NCBI RefSeq assembly: GCF_900114005.1
Contig: NZ_FORM01000011.1
Coordinates: forward strand, 34,936 to 98,935
Direction of reading: 5' to 3'
DNA length: 64,000 nucleotides
DNA from: Olleya namhaensis
GTDB lineage: Bacteria > Bacteroidota > Bacteroidia > Flavobacteriales > Flavobacteriaceae
Shown one piece after another: positions 34,768-43,113 of the stretch. The translations under genes were made by a program, and so were the position numbers. Numbering within the stretch: the first letter of the stretch is position 1; each line of letters opens with the position of its first letter. Under the pieces are notes generated by a model. The model did not search any database, was not told where the DNA came from, and saw nothing but the letters and a program-made list of their open reading frames with translations.

Positions 34768-37599
34768 CTAATACCAGCGTCGTGTAAATAAGCCTAGAAG
34801 TGTTTTAGGAGATAAGGTTACAATAAAGCGTATTTTTTCATCGTAATTAGGTTGTCCTATTTCCCATCCTAAATTGGAATATATCGGGAAGTATAGCTCA
34901 AAATAGTCTTCGACTAGATTTAATCTAATACCTGAATCGTATACAAATTCTGGACTAAAGCTTTGATTTTTAATAACCCCTGCATCACCATACATCATTA
35001 TGTAGCGCCATAGGGTAGCACTAGTATTAACGGTGGTCATCCATTGATTGGCAAAAGGGTGTTTTAGTTTTGATTTAAAACCACCATCGGCAATTATAAG
35101 TTGCTGACTAAGTACACCTGTTTCCTCGCTACGCCCCAGATAGTTATAATCAAATAAATAATCTGTTGGTCTGTCTAAAGCAAAACTAAAAAAGTCAGAG
35201 TCTTGATAACTATCATTATAAAGAAAAAGACCAGAGAACACTCTAACATTAAATTGTTTGTTGCGTTCGTTTAGATTCCTAAATTCTAATGTGGCAGAGA
35301 TTTTTCCAAAATTTTTAGCTAATTGTAAATCTGTAATTAGAGAGGCATGTTCTTTTAAGTTGTTATCTATAATACCAAATTTGGTATTAAATACGGAGTA
35401 TTTTGGTTCTCCTTCAGTTTCGAATTCGCCGGTAGGATCTATTTCCCTATTAATATTTATATATCTAAAAGATAAAAATTTACGCTTGTTATCTCTTAAG
35501 TTTTTATGATCTCTAAAATTAAAATCTATAAAAGGCGTAAAAGAGGTGTAAGTTAAATTTGGTGCATAATTATAGTAGTTTCCTGAAAGTCCATATTTGG
35601 TTCTGTAGTTGTCAGAGTCTTCAGGTCGCGCATTGTAAATTAACGAAGCACTACCAACCACTTGCTTACTTTTAAATCCATACTTTGGGCTTAAATTGTA
35701 TAAAAAACGCTTACTCAATAAGGTTTTGTTGTATAATTTTATACCAGGAGATAGCCCGTCATAAAAGTTATAGGCAAATTCAGGCATAAAAAACACTTGA
35801 TTATAATTAGGGTCTTCTATGTCTTTAAATACTCTAAATTGTAGCGGTTTGTTTGTTAAGAAAAAGCCATTTAGTTTGCTATAGTTATTACGTTGGTTAA
35901 ACTCCGGTATTGTGTAATCGTAGTTTAATGCTAGTTGATCAACATCCTTATTGGCAATTGTAATTTTTTTTGTTCCTGTAAAACCATTAACCCATTGCTT
36001 TGAAGTAATGCTATCGTTTTCCAAAGTAAATAAAGAAACAGGCATGCTATTGTTTCTTAGGTTTTTTATAGTAATGGTAATAGAGTCTTCAGTCTTTTTT
36101 ACGTTTTTAATCTTAAAATCTATCTTTTTATTAGTTTTTACGTAATCTTCAAAAAACCAATTAAGATCCTTGTTTGTTTTAGATGTTATTAATGCTTGAA
36201 AGTCCTGAGGCGTGGTTCTTTTTAGTTTGGTTTGTTTTACAAAACTGCTTAATGTTTTGTCTACAATGGAGTCTCCAACAAAATCGTTTAAATAATCTAA
36301 ACCGATAGCAGCTTTATATTTATTGGATATATTTTTATTGAATTTTAATAACGAATCCTTAGCCATCCCAATAGGTTGGTCAATATTAGTACGTGCCATG
36401 TGCATGTATAAAAAGGGATATTGATCATTAAAATTTAGATCGGCTGCATGGAAAGCTTTAACGCCCCACACCTTAGATAATTTTCCTAATATTTTTTGGT
36501 TAGGGTAGAAGTCTTCTACATATTTTCTTAGATAGTAAATCTGAATACCATCCAACAACCATTGCTCTTCTCGTGGATTGATTAAAAGGGTGTTTTCTAA
36601 ATATACTTTTAAGGTCGTTTTAAGTAGTTTTAATTCGTACTGAAACGTGTCCTCAAATGGTCTAATAAAATCGGGTAATAGATTAAGACCATAAATAGGA
36701 TCTTTTTTATAATCTATCCAAGTTAGTAATACTTTTTTATGAGGGTAATCTCCTAAATTACTGGTAATAAATTGAGCAACCTTATCTGATATTAAAGCGA
36801 CTTTGGTTGGATCCAAATCTTCATTGTCAATATTAGACTGAATACTAAAAAAGTCTGTTTCAACAGTGTTGTAATCATTAGTCTTTACTAAAGACAATTT
36901 TGTATTTATCCTATTTTTACCTTGAAACTTGGTTGATGTTTGGCTATCTATGGTATTGTTTTCAACCAAATCTAATTCGCTTATAGGCGTAAAATTATTA
37001 GGATAGGTCACCGTAAGATTTATGTTTGCAGGCTCTACAAACAAATCTTCTAAATCTTTATTACTGTAATAGTACCATTTACCGTCAAATACAGCGGGTG
37101 TAATGTACCAGAAACGTAAGTTATAATCGCCAGTATTGGTAACCCCGTATCTTGTAAATTTATTATTGGGTATTTGAACAATATAATTTAAAGTCAAATT
37201 ATAAGATGCGTTGGGTGCTAATGGTTTGTCTAATGCAACTTTTATAACGTCAGGCTGTTTTTTTAATCGCTCAAAAAATAAGTCTTGATTAGCTTGTTTT
37301 AAACTAGTAACTACAGTGTAACCTCTGTCTTGGTTTGCAGCAAAATGAAATGTAGTTTTAAATTCGTCAGCAAAGCGTTCTGCTAATGGAGTTGTTTTGG
37401 AAGAGTAACTGTGGCTCCAGTCATTTAAGTAAATAGTATCTAAAGGCGTACTGCTTTTATTTTGATACTGTATGTTTTGTGTAATTTCAATAGTATGTTT
37501 TTCGGTATTAAATAAAGCATTAATATCCATGCTATTTTGGCTTAAAGCCGAAATACTACCAAGTAAGAATAATAAAAAAATAGAATAATTTAATTTCAA
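34768..37599 (-). CDS. M1-family-like protein lacking the zinc site, with C-terminal barrel-like region
   Basis: 943 residues with a signal peptide (MKLNYSIFLLFLLGSISALS). The N-terminal half aligns in pattern with M1 aminopeptidases (DINALFNTEKHTIEITQNI; LRFWYITPAVFDGKWYYYSN). Where the family has HExxH-x18-E, this protein has K327-TTL-K331 and D350 in EQWLLDGIQIYY, so zinc binding and catalysis should be lost. The C-terminal ~350 residues are an alternating polar/aromatic beta pattern ending in RRWY, as in outer-membrane barrels. Probably an outer-membrane protein with a pseudo-peptidase domain. The only long gene between E1 and the LOG gene. Confidence 0.7.
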   Translation of the reverse strand: MKLNYSIFLLFLLGSISALSQNSMDINALFNTEKHTIEITQNIQYQNKSSTPLDTIYLNDWSHSYSSKTTPLAERFADEFKTTFHFAANQDRGYTVVTSLKQANQDLFFERLKKQPDVIKVALDKPLAPNASYNLTLNYIVQIPNNKFTRYGVTNTGDYNLRFWYITPAVFDGKWYYYSNKDLEDLFVEPANINLTVTYPNNFTPISELDLVENNTIDSQTSTKFQGKNRINTKLSLVKTNDYNTVETDFFSIQSNIDNEDLDPTKVALISDKVAQFITSNLGDYPHKKVLLTWIDYKKDPIYGLNLLPDFIRPFEDTFQYELKLLKTTLKVYLENTLLINPREEQWLLDGIQIYYLRKYVEDFYPNQKILGKLSKVWGVKAFHAADLNFNDQYPFLYMHMARTNIDQPIGMAKDSLLKFNKNISNKYKAAIGLDYLNDFVGDSIVDKTLSSFVKQTKLKRTTPQDFQALITSKTNKDLNWFFEDYVKTNKKIDFKIKNVKKTEDSITITIKNLRNNSMPVSLFTLENDSITSKQWVNGFTGTKKITIANKDVDQLALNYDYTIPEFNQRNNYSKLNGFFLTNKPLQFRVFKDIEDPNYNQVFFMPEFAYNFYDGLSPGIKLYNKTLLSKRFLYNLSPKYGFKSKQVVGSASLIYNARPEDSDNYRTKYGLSGNYYNYAPNLTYTSFTPFIDFNFRDHKNLRDNKRKFLSFRYININREIDPTGEFETEGEPKYSVFNTKFGIIDNNLKEHASLITDLQLAKNFGKISATLEFRNLNERNKQFNVRVFSGLFLYNDSYQDSDFFSFALDRPTDYLFDYNYLGRSEETGVLSQQLIIADGGFKSKLKHPFANQWMTTVNTSATLWRYIMMYGDAGVIKNQSFSPEFVYDSGIRLNLVEDYFELYFPIYSNLGWEIGQPNYDEKIRFIVTLSPKTLLGLFTRRWY

Positions 37600-37888
37600 T
37601 TGAATCTAATAATCTTTAAATGGTTTAACGTTGTCTACTCTATCCGAAATTTAGTACAATCCTTTCAATAAATACGAAAAATCTATGTTAATAGTTTTTT
37701 ATTATAACGCGTTATTCTGTAATGCTATATCTAATATGTTGGTTTTGATATTGTTAAGTTAGTTAGTTGCTTTGTTGTTGAATATTAACAACAATGATTA
37801 TCTGTTTTAAAGGCTTCTATTTGCATTAGTTTTAAAGATGCCTACTAATAAGACACCTTTAAAACGTCGTGCAGACCTTTTTTATTTT
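37600..37888. other. Intergenic region, no gene seen
   Basis: 289 bp of AT-rich sequence between two minus-strand genes. I see no repeat, strong hairpin or RNA gene; it presumably holds the promoter of the 943-residue gene. Confidence 0.4.
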
Positions 37889-38578
37889 CTAGAAGTTAGG
37901 GCTTAAGCCATAATCTTTATAGAAGTTATCTAAAATATCAACCACTTCTTCAGAAGTGTCAACTAAATGAATAAGATCTAAATCTTTGGCGCTAATATTT
38001 TCAAATTTGTCTAATAATGTTGATTTTACCCAATCCATTAAACCAGCCCAAAAATCTGTACCGACTAAGATAATAGGGAATTTTTCGATTTTGTTAGTTT
38101 GAATTAATGTAATTGCCTCAAAAAGCTCGTCTAATGTTCCGAAACCACCTGGCATCACAACAAATCCTTGCGAGTATTTTACAAACATTACTTTTCTAAC
38201 AAAAAAGTAATCAAAGTTGATACTCTTGTCAGAATCGATATATGGATTATCGTGTTGCTCAAAAGGCAATTCGATATTTAATCCAACAGATGTACCACCA
38301 GCTAAATGCGCTCCTTTATTACCTGCTTCCATAATTCCTGGTCCACCACCAGTAATAACACCGTATCCAGCATTTACAATTTTTGCTGCGACATCTTCTG
38401 CTAATTTGTAATATTTGTGATCAGGTTTTGTACGAGCAGAACCAAATATAGAAACCGATGGTCCTATGGCACTCATTTTTTCAAACCCGTTAACAAATTC
38501 TCCCATGATTTTAAAAATCGCCCAAGAATCGTTTGTTTTTTTCTCGTTCCAACCTTTTGGATGTTGTTCTTCTCTCAT
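37889..38578 (-). CDS. LOG family protein (TIGR00730-type Rossmann fold)
   Basis: 229 residues. The LOG nucleotide-binding motif PGGFGTLDELFEA and the GGGPGIMEAGNKGA block are both present, with IFGSARTKPDHKYYKLA near the N-terminus. Homologues hydrolyse nucleoside 5'-monophosphates at the N-glycosidic bond (cytokinin-activating LOG, or AMP/purine nucleotide phosphoribohydrolases). The bacterial role is probably nucleotide salvage. Cytoplasmic. 88 bp beyond the uvrA 3' end, same strand. Confidence 0.9.
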   Translation of the reverse strand: MREEQHPKGWNEKKTNDSWAIFKIMGEFVNGFEKMSAIGPSVSIFGSARTKPDHKYYKLAEDVAAKIVNAGYGVITGGGPGIMEAGNKGAHLAGGTSVGLNIELPFEQHDNPYIDSDKSINFDYFFVRKVMFVKYSQGFVVMPGGFGTLDELFEAITLIQTNKIEKFPIILVGTDFWAGLMDWVKSTLLDKFENISAKDLDLIHLVDTSEEVVDILDNFYKDYGLSPNF

Positions 38579-38666
38579 ATTTTGTCTCTCTTTTGGCTTA
38601 TTGCCTTTATTTTATTTATTTCTGTAGTTTATAAATTTAGGTACTATATAGTCTTATTCGTATTAT

Positions 38667-41498
38667 TTATTCTAATTCTTTCTTTAAAAATTTAGCAGTA
38701 TAGCTTTTTTTATGTTTTGCAACTTCCTCCGGTGTGCCTTCTACAATCACTTTTCCGCCACCTTTTCCACCTTCGTAACCAATATCAATAATATGATCTA
38801 CGGTTTTTATAACGTCTAAATTATGTTCTATAATTAACACCGTATTACCTTTGTCTGCTAATTTATTTAAAACAATCATTAACACTCTAATGTCTTCAAA
38901 ATGAAGTCCTGTTGTTGGTTCGTCTAAAATATAAAACGTATTTCCGGTATCACGTTTACTAAGTTCTGTTGCTAACTTAATACGTTGTGCTTCTCCACCA
39001 GAGAGCGTTGTGCTTTGCTGTCCCAAGGTAATATAACCTAAGCCAACATCTTTTATAGTTTTTAATTTTCTATGAATTTTAGGAATATTTTCAAAAAACT
39101 CAACACCATCATTGATAGTCATGTTTAAAACATCACTAATACTTTTTCCTTTATATCTTATTTCTAAGGTCTCGCGGTTAAAGCGTTTTCCTTGACAGGT
39201 TTCACACTCTACGTAAACATCAGGTAAAAAATTCATTTCAATAACACGTAAACCACCACCTTTACAGGTTTCACAACGTCCACCAGTAACATTAAAACTA
39301 AAACGTCCAGGTTTGTAACCACGGATCATCGCTTCGGGTATTTTAGCAAATAAACTTCTGATTTCGTCAAAAGTTTTAGTGTATGTCGCTGGGTTACTTC
39401 TTGGTGTACGTCCAATTGGCGACTGGTTTATATCAATAACTTTATCTATATGCTCTAAACCTTTAATGCTTTTATAAGGCATTGGTTTTTTAACACCATT
39501 AAAGTAATATGCATTTAAAATAGGGTATAAGGTTTCGTTTATTAACGTAGATTTTCCGCTACCAGAAACACCTGTAACACCAATCATTTTTCCTAAAGGA
39601 AACTTAACAGACACATTTTTTAAGTTATTACCTGTACAGCCTTTAAGTTCCAGAAAAAGACCATTTCCTTCACGACGCTTTTTAGGAATTTCAATTTTTA
39701 GTTTTCCATTAAGGTAATTAGCAGTTAATGTGTTTTCTTTTAGTAATTGTTTCGGGGTACCTTGACTAATTATTTCTCCTCCATGTTTTCCTGCTCTTGG
39801 ACCAATATCTATTACATGATCGGCACGCTCAATCATATCTTTATCATGCTCCACAACAATTACCGAGTTACCAATATCACGTAAAGACACCAAACTATTA
39901 ATCAGTTTTTCGTTATCACGTTGGTGTAATCCAATACTAGGTTCGTCTAAAATATAAAGCACACCAACTAATTGTGATCCTATTTGTGTTGCTAATCTAA
40001 TACGTTGTGCCTCACCACCAGATAAGGATTTAGAGCTTCGGTTTACCGATAAATAATCCAAACCAACATCTAGTAAAAACTGAAGCCTAGCACTGATTTC
40101 TTTTATAATTTCTTCAGCAATTTTAATTTGCTTTTCTGATAAATATTTTGGCAATTCTTTAAACCAAACGGCTAAATCACTAATGTCTAAATTAGCTAAT
40201 TCAGCTATGTTTTTACCGTTTACTTTAAAGTATAAAGATTCTTTTTTAAGTCTAGCGCCTTCGCAAACAGGACATTCTACTTTATCCATGTAGTCTTTTG
40301 CCCAACGTTTAAGAGAGGTTGACTCTGCGTTTTTGTATTGGTTTTCTATAAAATTTGCAACACCTTCAAAGTCTATTTTATAATCTCTAGTAATACCTAA
40401 CGTTTTACTTTCGACTGAGAATTTTTCATTTCCACCAAACATTATAATCTGTTTAGCTTCCTTTGGAATTGATTTGTACGGGTCGCTTAATTTAAATTTA
40501 TAACGTTCTGCTATTGTTTCAAACTGTTTAAAAATCCAACTCTTTTTTTCAGGACCATGAGGTGCCAAAGCACCCGATTTAATGGATAGTGAGTCGTCTG
40601 GGATTATCTTATTTTCGTTTACCTGATATAGCGTTCCAATACCATTACAATTGTCGCAAGCTCCTTTTGGCGAGTTAAACGAAAAGTTATTAGGTTCTGG
40701 ATTTGGGTAAGAAATACCGGAACTTGGACACATCAGACTACGACTAAAATAACGCGCCTCTTGTGTGTCTTGATCAATAACCATAAGTACATCATCACCA
40801 TGGTACATGGCTGTGTTTATACTTTCTGATAGTCGTTTGTCATTATCAACGCCATCATCAATTTTAAGTCTATCAATTACAATTTCAATATCATGGTTTT
40901 TGTAACGGTCAAGTTTCATGCCTTTAACCAAGTCCTTGATTTCTCCATCCGTACGGACTTTTACAAAACCTTGCTTTGCAATTTGCTCAAATAACTCGCG
41001 ATAATGTCCTTTTCTAGAACGTACCACGGGTGCTAAAATGTTTATACGTTTGCCTTTATAGCTTTCTAAAATAAGTGCCTTGATTTGGTCATCACTATAA
41101 CTCACCATTTTATCGCCAGTATTATAGCTATAGGCATCACTACCTCTAGCAAATAATAAACGTAAAAAGTCATAAATCTCTGTGATTGTCCCAACTGTAG
41201 ATCTTGGTGACTTACTAGTTGTTTTTTGCTCGATAGCAATTACGGGAGATAACCCATCAATTTTATCAACATCTGGACGTTCTAATCCACCTAAAAATTG
41301 TCTGGCATAAGCCGAAAAGGTTTCAATATAACGACGTTGTCCTTCAGCATAGATAGTGTCAAATGCTAATGACGATTTACCACTTCCGGATAAACCAGTA
41401 ATAACGACTAGTTTTTCGCGAGGAATGGTGACATCAATATTTTTAAGGTTATGCGCTCTAGCACCTTTAACCTCTATGTTTTCTTCAAAATTTTTCAT
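38667..41498 (-). CDS. uvrA: Excinuclease ABC subunit A
   Basis: About 943 residues from the ATG at 41498 (MKNFEENIEVKGARAHNLK); an ATG 15 bases earlier is also in frame. UvrA is the damage-recognition ATPase of nucleotide excision repair. First ABC half: Walker A GLSGSGKSSL (near residue 36), zinc cysteines around ACDNCNG, signature SGGEAQRIRLA. Second half: GVSGSGKSTLI, zinc cysteines CETCKGGG ... CETCQGKR, second signature SGGEAQRIKLA, and EPTTGLHFEDI. Full length and intact. A TATATTTG -7 box lies ~40 bp upstream. Confidence 0.97.
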   Translation of the reverse strand: MKNFEENIEVKGARAHNLKNIDVTIPREKLVVITGLSGSGKSSLAFDTIYAEGQRRYIETFSAYARQFLGGLERPDVDKIDGLSPVIAIEQKTTSKSPRSTVGTITEIYDFLRLLFARGSDAYSYNTGDKMVSYSDDQIKALILESYKGKRINILAPVVRSRKGHYRELFEQIAKQGFVKVRTDGEIKDLVKGMKLDRYKNHDIEIVIDRLKIDDGVDNDKRLSESINTAMYHGDDVLMVIDQDTQEARYFSRSLMCPSSGISYPNPEPNNFSFNSPKGACDNCNGIGTLYQVNENKIIPDDSLSIKSGALAPHGPEKKSWIFKQFETIAERYKFKLSDPYKSIPKEAKQIIMFGGNEKFSVESKTLGITRDYKIDFEGVANFIENQYKNAESTSLKRWAKDYMDKVECPVCEGARLKKESLYFKVNGKNIAELANLDISDLAVWFKELPKYLSEKQIKIAEEIIKEISARLQFLLDVGLDYLSVNRSSKSLSGGEAQRIRLATQIGSQLVGVLYILDEPSIGLHQRDNEKLINSLVSLRDIGNSVIVVEHDKDMIERADHVIDIGPRAGKHGGEIISQGTPKQLLKENTLTANYLNGKLKIEIPKKRREGNGLFLELKGCTGNNLKNVSVKFPLGKMIGVTGVSGSGKSTLINETLYPILNAYYFNGVKKPMPYKSIKGLEHIDKVIDINQSPIGRTPRSNPATYTKTFDEIRSLFAKIPEAMIRGYKPGRFSFNVTGGRCETCKGGGLRVIEMNFLPDVYVECETCQGKRFNRETLEIRYKGKSISDVLNMTINDGVEFFENIPKIHRKLKTIKDVGLGYITLGQQSTTLSGGEAQRIKLATELSKRDTGNTFYILDEPTTGLHFEDIRVLMIVLNKLADKGNTVLIIEHNLDVIKTVDHIIDIGYEGGKGGGKVIVEGTPEEVAKHKKSYTAKFLKKELE

Positions 41499-41535
41499 AG
41501 CATTTTTAAACATTATCCAGAAACGGACAAAGTAG

Positions 41536-41543
41536 CAAATATA
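41536..41543 (-). promoter_or_regulatory. Candidate -7 box of uvrA
   Basis: Minus-strand TATATTTG, 38 bp before the ATG at 41498. No -33 TTG at the expected distance. Confidence 0.4.
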
Positions 41544-41598
41544 CGCTTTTTGTAATTCTTTTTAAAGCCCGGTTAGTTAGGATTTTCTTAATAATTGT

Positions 41599-41606
41599 TA
41601 TTTTTG
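41599..41606 (+). promoter_or_regulatory. Candidate -7 box of the 174-residue gene
   Basis: TATTTTTG, 21 bp before the ATG at 41628. It makes the longer open frame beginning at 41595 implausible as the protein start. Confidence 0.45.
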
Positions 41607-41627
41607 AAAGAACAAAAACAGTTAATA

Positions 41628-42152
41628 ATGCAAATATTAGGAATAGGATCAAGAATTAATCATCCAGAACATGGAAAAGGAGTTGTTACTAACCTTGATA
41701 GTAATCAGTATTGGGTTACGTTTATAGAAAACGGATTAGAGACCATTGCTTTAGATGATGATTTTGAAATAATTGAAGCAGCAGAAAATGAGGTGGATTC
41801 GGTTAGTTTTTTTGATATAGAAAGTAGTTTAGTTAGAATATTGAAAAAATATAGCGATGTCTCGGAAATTGTGCCAATCGGAGATAAGTGGAAAGGCGGA
41901 GTGTTAGAGTTAAAACCAGCCGATAGTAATTTGAAAAGCAAAGAAATTAAAATTGAAGACTTTTTTAAGAAAATAACGATGGTTAGAGATCGATTACGAG
42001 TGATGGAACAGAAAGTTAATGCTAGTAATTTAGATGCTCAGGAAAAAGTTGATATCCAACAATATATCACCCGTATTTATGGGAGTTTAACTACGTTTAA
42101 TGTGCTATTTAAATCTAAAGACCAACAATTTGTAGGGCAGAAGGGGAAGTAG
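41628..42152 (+). CDS. Conserved protein of unknown function with N-terminal SH3/Tudor-like segment
   Basis: 174 residues from the ATG at 41628 (MQILGIGSRINHPEHGKGVV). The first ~45 residues resemble the small beta-barrel that follows helicases and other DNA/RNA-polymerase-binding proteins (GSRINHPEHGKGVVTNLDSNQYWVTFI). The remainder is helical with two possible coiled coils. I do not know the function; the barrel resembles the tail of the UvrD-type helicase in this window (VGNIVKHLKFGRGDVLSIEG). Divergent from uvrA with ~130 bp between starts. Confidence 0.65.
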   Translation: MQILGIGSRINHPEHGKGVVTNLDSNQYWVTFIENGLETIALDDDFEIIEAAENEVDSVSFFDIESSLVRILKKYSDVSEIVPIGDKWKGGVLELKPADSNLKSKEIKIEDFFKKITMVRDRLRVMEQKVNASNLDAQEKVDIQQYITRIYGSLTTFNVLFKSKDQQFVGQKGK

Positions 42153-42170
42153 ATTTATTGTGGTTTTTAA

Positions 42171-42191
42171 GGCAGAAGGCAGAAGGCAGAA
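42171..42191. repeat. Short tandem repeat (GGCAGAA)x3
   Basis: Three perfect tandem copies of the heptamer GGCAGAA in the convergent gap between the 174-residue gene and the 237-residue gene. Too short to be functional on its own evidence; possible slippage site. Confidence 0.7.
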
Positions 42192-42223
42192 GTTTAAAAT
42201 TTGGATACTTAAATAGTATGCTT

Positions 42224-42937
42224 TTATAAGCTAGTTTTTACGTCACCCATATTTAAACCAAAAAACATTAATTTATGGTGTGTTGGTAATAAAGCTCCGG
42301 TTTTTGTTGTTTTCCAATCGCTCCAAGTTGCTTCTAGTCCGCCAATAGGTAATATATCGACCCACATTTTAAATTTTGTGGGTTTATAGTTTTCGTCTAA
42401 AATCCATAAGTACGAATCTCCAGGTGTAGAGCCACCTTGTGTGTAAGTAATCAATAAAGCATCTCTACCATTGTGCTTTACAATACTGCGGGATGTCCCT
42501 TTGTCAAATACCTTATAAGGTGCAACTAACCAAAAAGAATCATTATTAAAGTAATCTATAGCTGTTTGTATCAACTCGATACTTTTCTCGTTATCAACCC
42601 TGAAATTATGAATGTAAGCCACATTATTATTTGGGGTGTTTAAATCTAAATCAACCTTGTATTCTTTCCAGTTAACTTCAACTGAATTATCTTCTTTATT
42701 CCACTTGTAATGGTGTTTACGTCTAAATGTCCATTCTAAATTATTAGTCGCTTTATAAGCGTCTGCGTTTAATGCGATTAACATCTTATGTGCTAATATA
42801 TCTGCTGCTTCTGTTTGATTAACAGGAGGTAAGTCTTCGTTATATTTAAAATAAACAAATCCAAAAAACAACAAGCTAGGAAGTGTAAAAAAGATAATTA
42901 CACCTGCTATGATTTTTACTATTTTTTTTGGTTTCAT
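42224..42937 (-). CDS. Conserved membrane-anchored protein of unknown function
   Basis: 237 residues. One N-terminal membrane segment (~8-30) followed by an exported domain with conserved-looking blocks NLEWTFRRKHHYKWN, DSFWLVAPYKVFDKG and GRDALLITYTQGG and TPGDSYLWILDENYKPTKFKMW. The pattern of paired strands (LWILDENYKP) recalls outer-membrane lipoprotein-sorting/LolA-like folds, but no motif fixes this. I do not recognise the family with certainty. Stand-alone; a decayed gamma-glutamyltransferase tail lies just upstream. Confidence 0.6.
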   Translation of the reverse strand: MKPKKIVKIIAGVIIFFTLPSLLFFGFVYFKYNEDLPPVNQTEAADILAHKMLIALNADAYKATNNLEWTFRRKHHYKWNKEDNSVEVNWKEYKVDLDLNTPNNNVAYIHNFRVDNEKSIELIQTAIDYFNNDSFWLVAPYKVFDKGTSRSIVKHNGRDALLITYTQGGSTPGDSYLWILDENYKPTKFKMWVDILPIGGLEATWSDWKTTKTGALLPTHHKLMFFGLNMGDVKTSL

Positions 42938-42989
42938 TTAATGAGTTTATATTATTAAAACGACAAAGTTAAGTCTAAAATTGTATAAT

Positions 42990-43083
42990 CTAAAAACCAA
43001 TAGTTTTATGGTCACCACATTTATCCGTCACACCTTTTAATTTTCCGTTTTCTAGTGTCCAATGACTGTAGTTAATAAAAGTG
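42990..43083 (-). pseudogene. Decayed 3' fragment of a gamma-glutamyltransferase gene
   Basis: Read on the minus strand, the last ~30 codons before a TAG at 42990-42992 give WTLENGKLKGVTDKCGDHK followed by TIGF. The intact enzyme at 49224-50903 ends LVLENGTLEGGADRRGDDK then AIGF, so 14 or more of the final ~21 residues match, with aligned stop codons. Nothing like the rest of the enzyme precedes it. It lies directly downstream of the 1893-residue gene, while the intact enzyme gene lies upstream of that gene, about 6.2 kb away. Confidence 0.75.
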
Positions 43084-43113
43084 GTGCGAAGTGTATTTAT
43101 TTTTTTTTAATGT

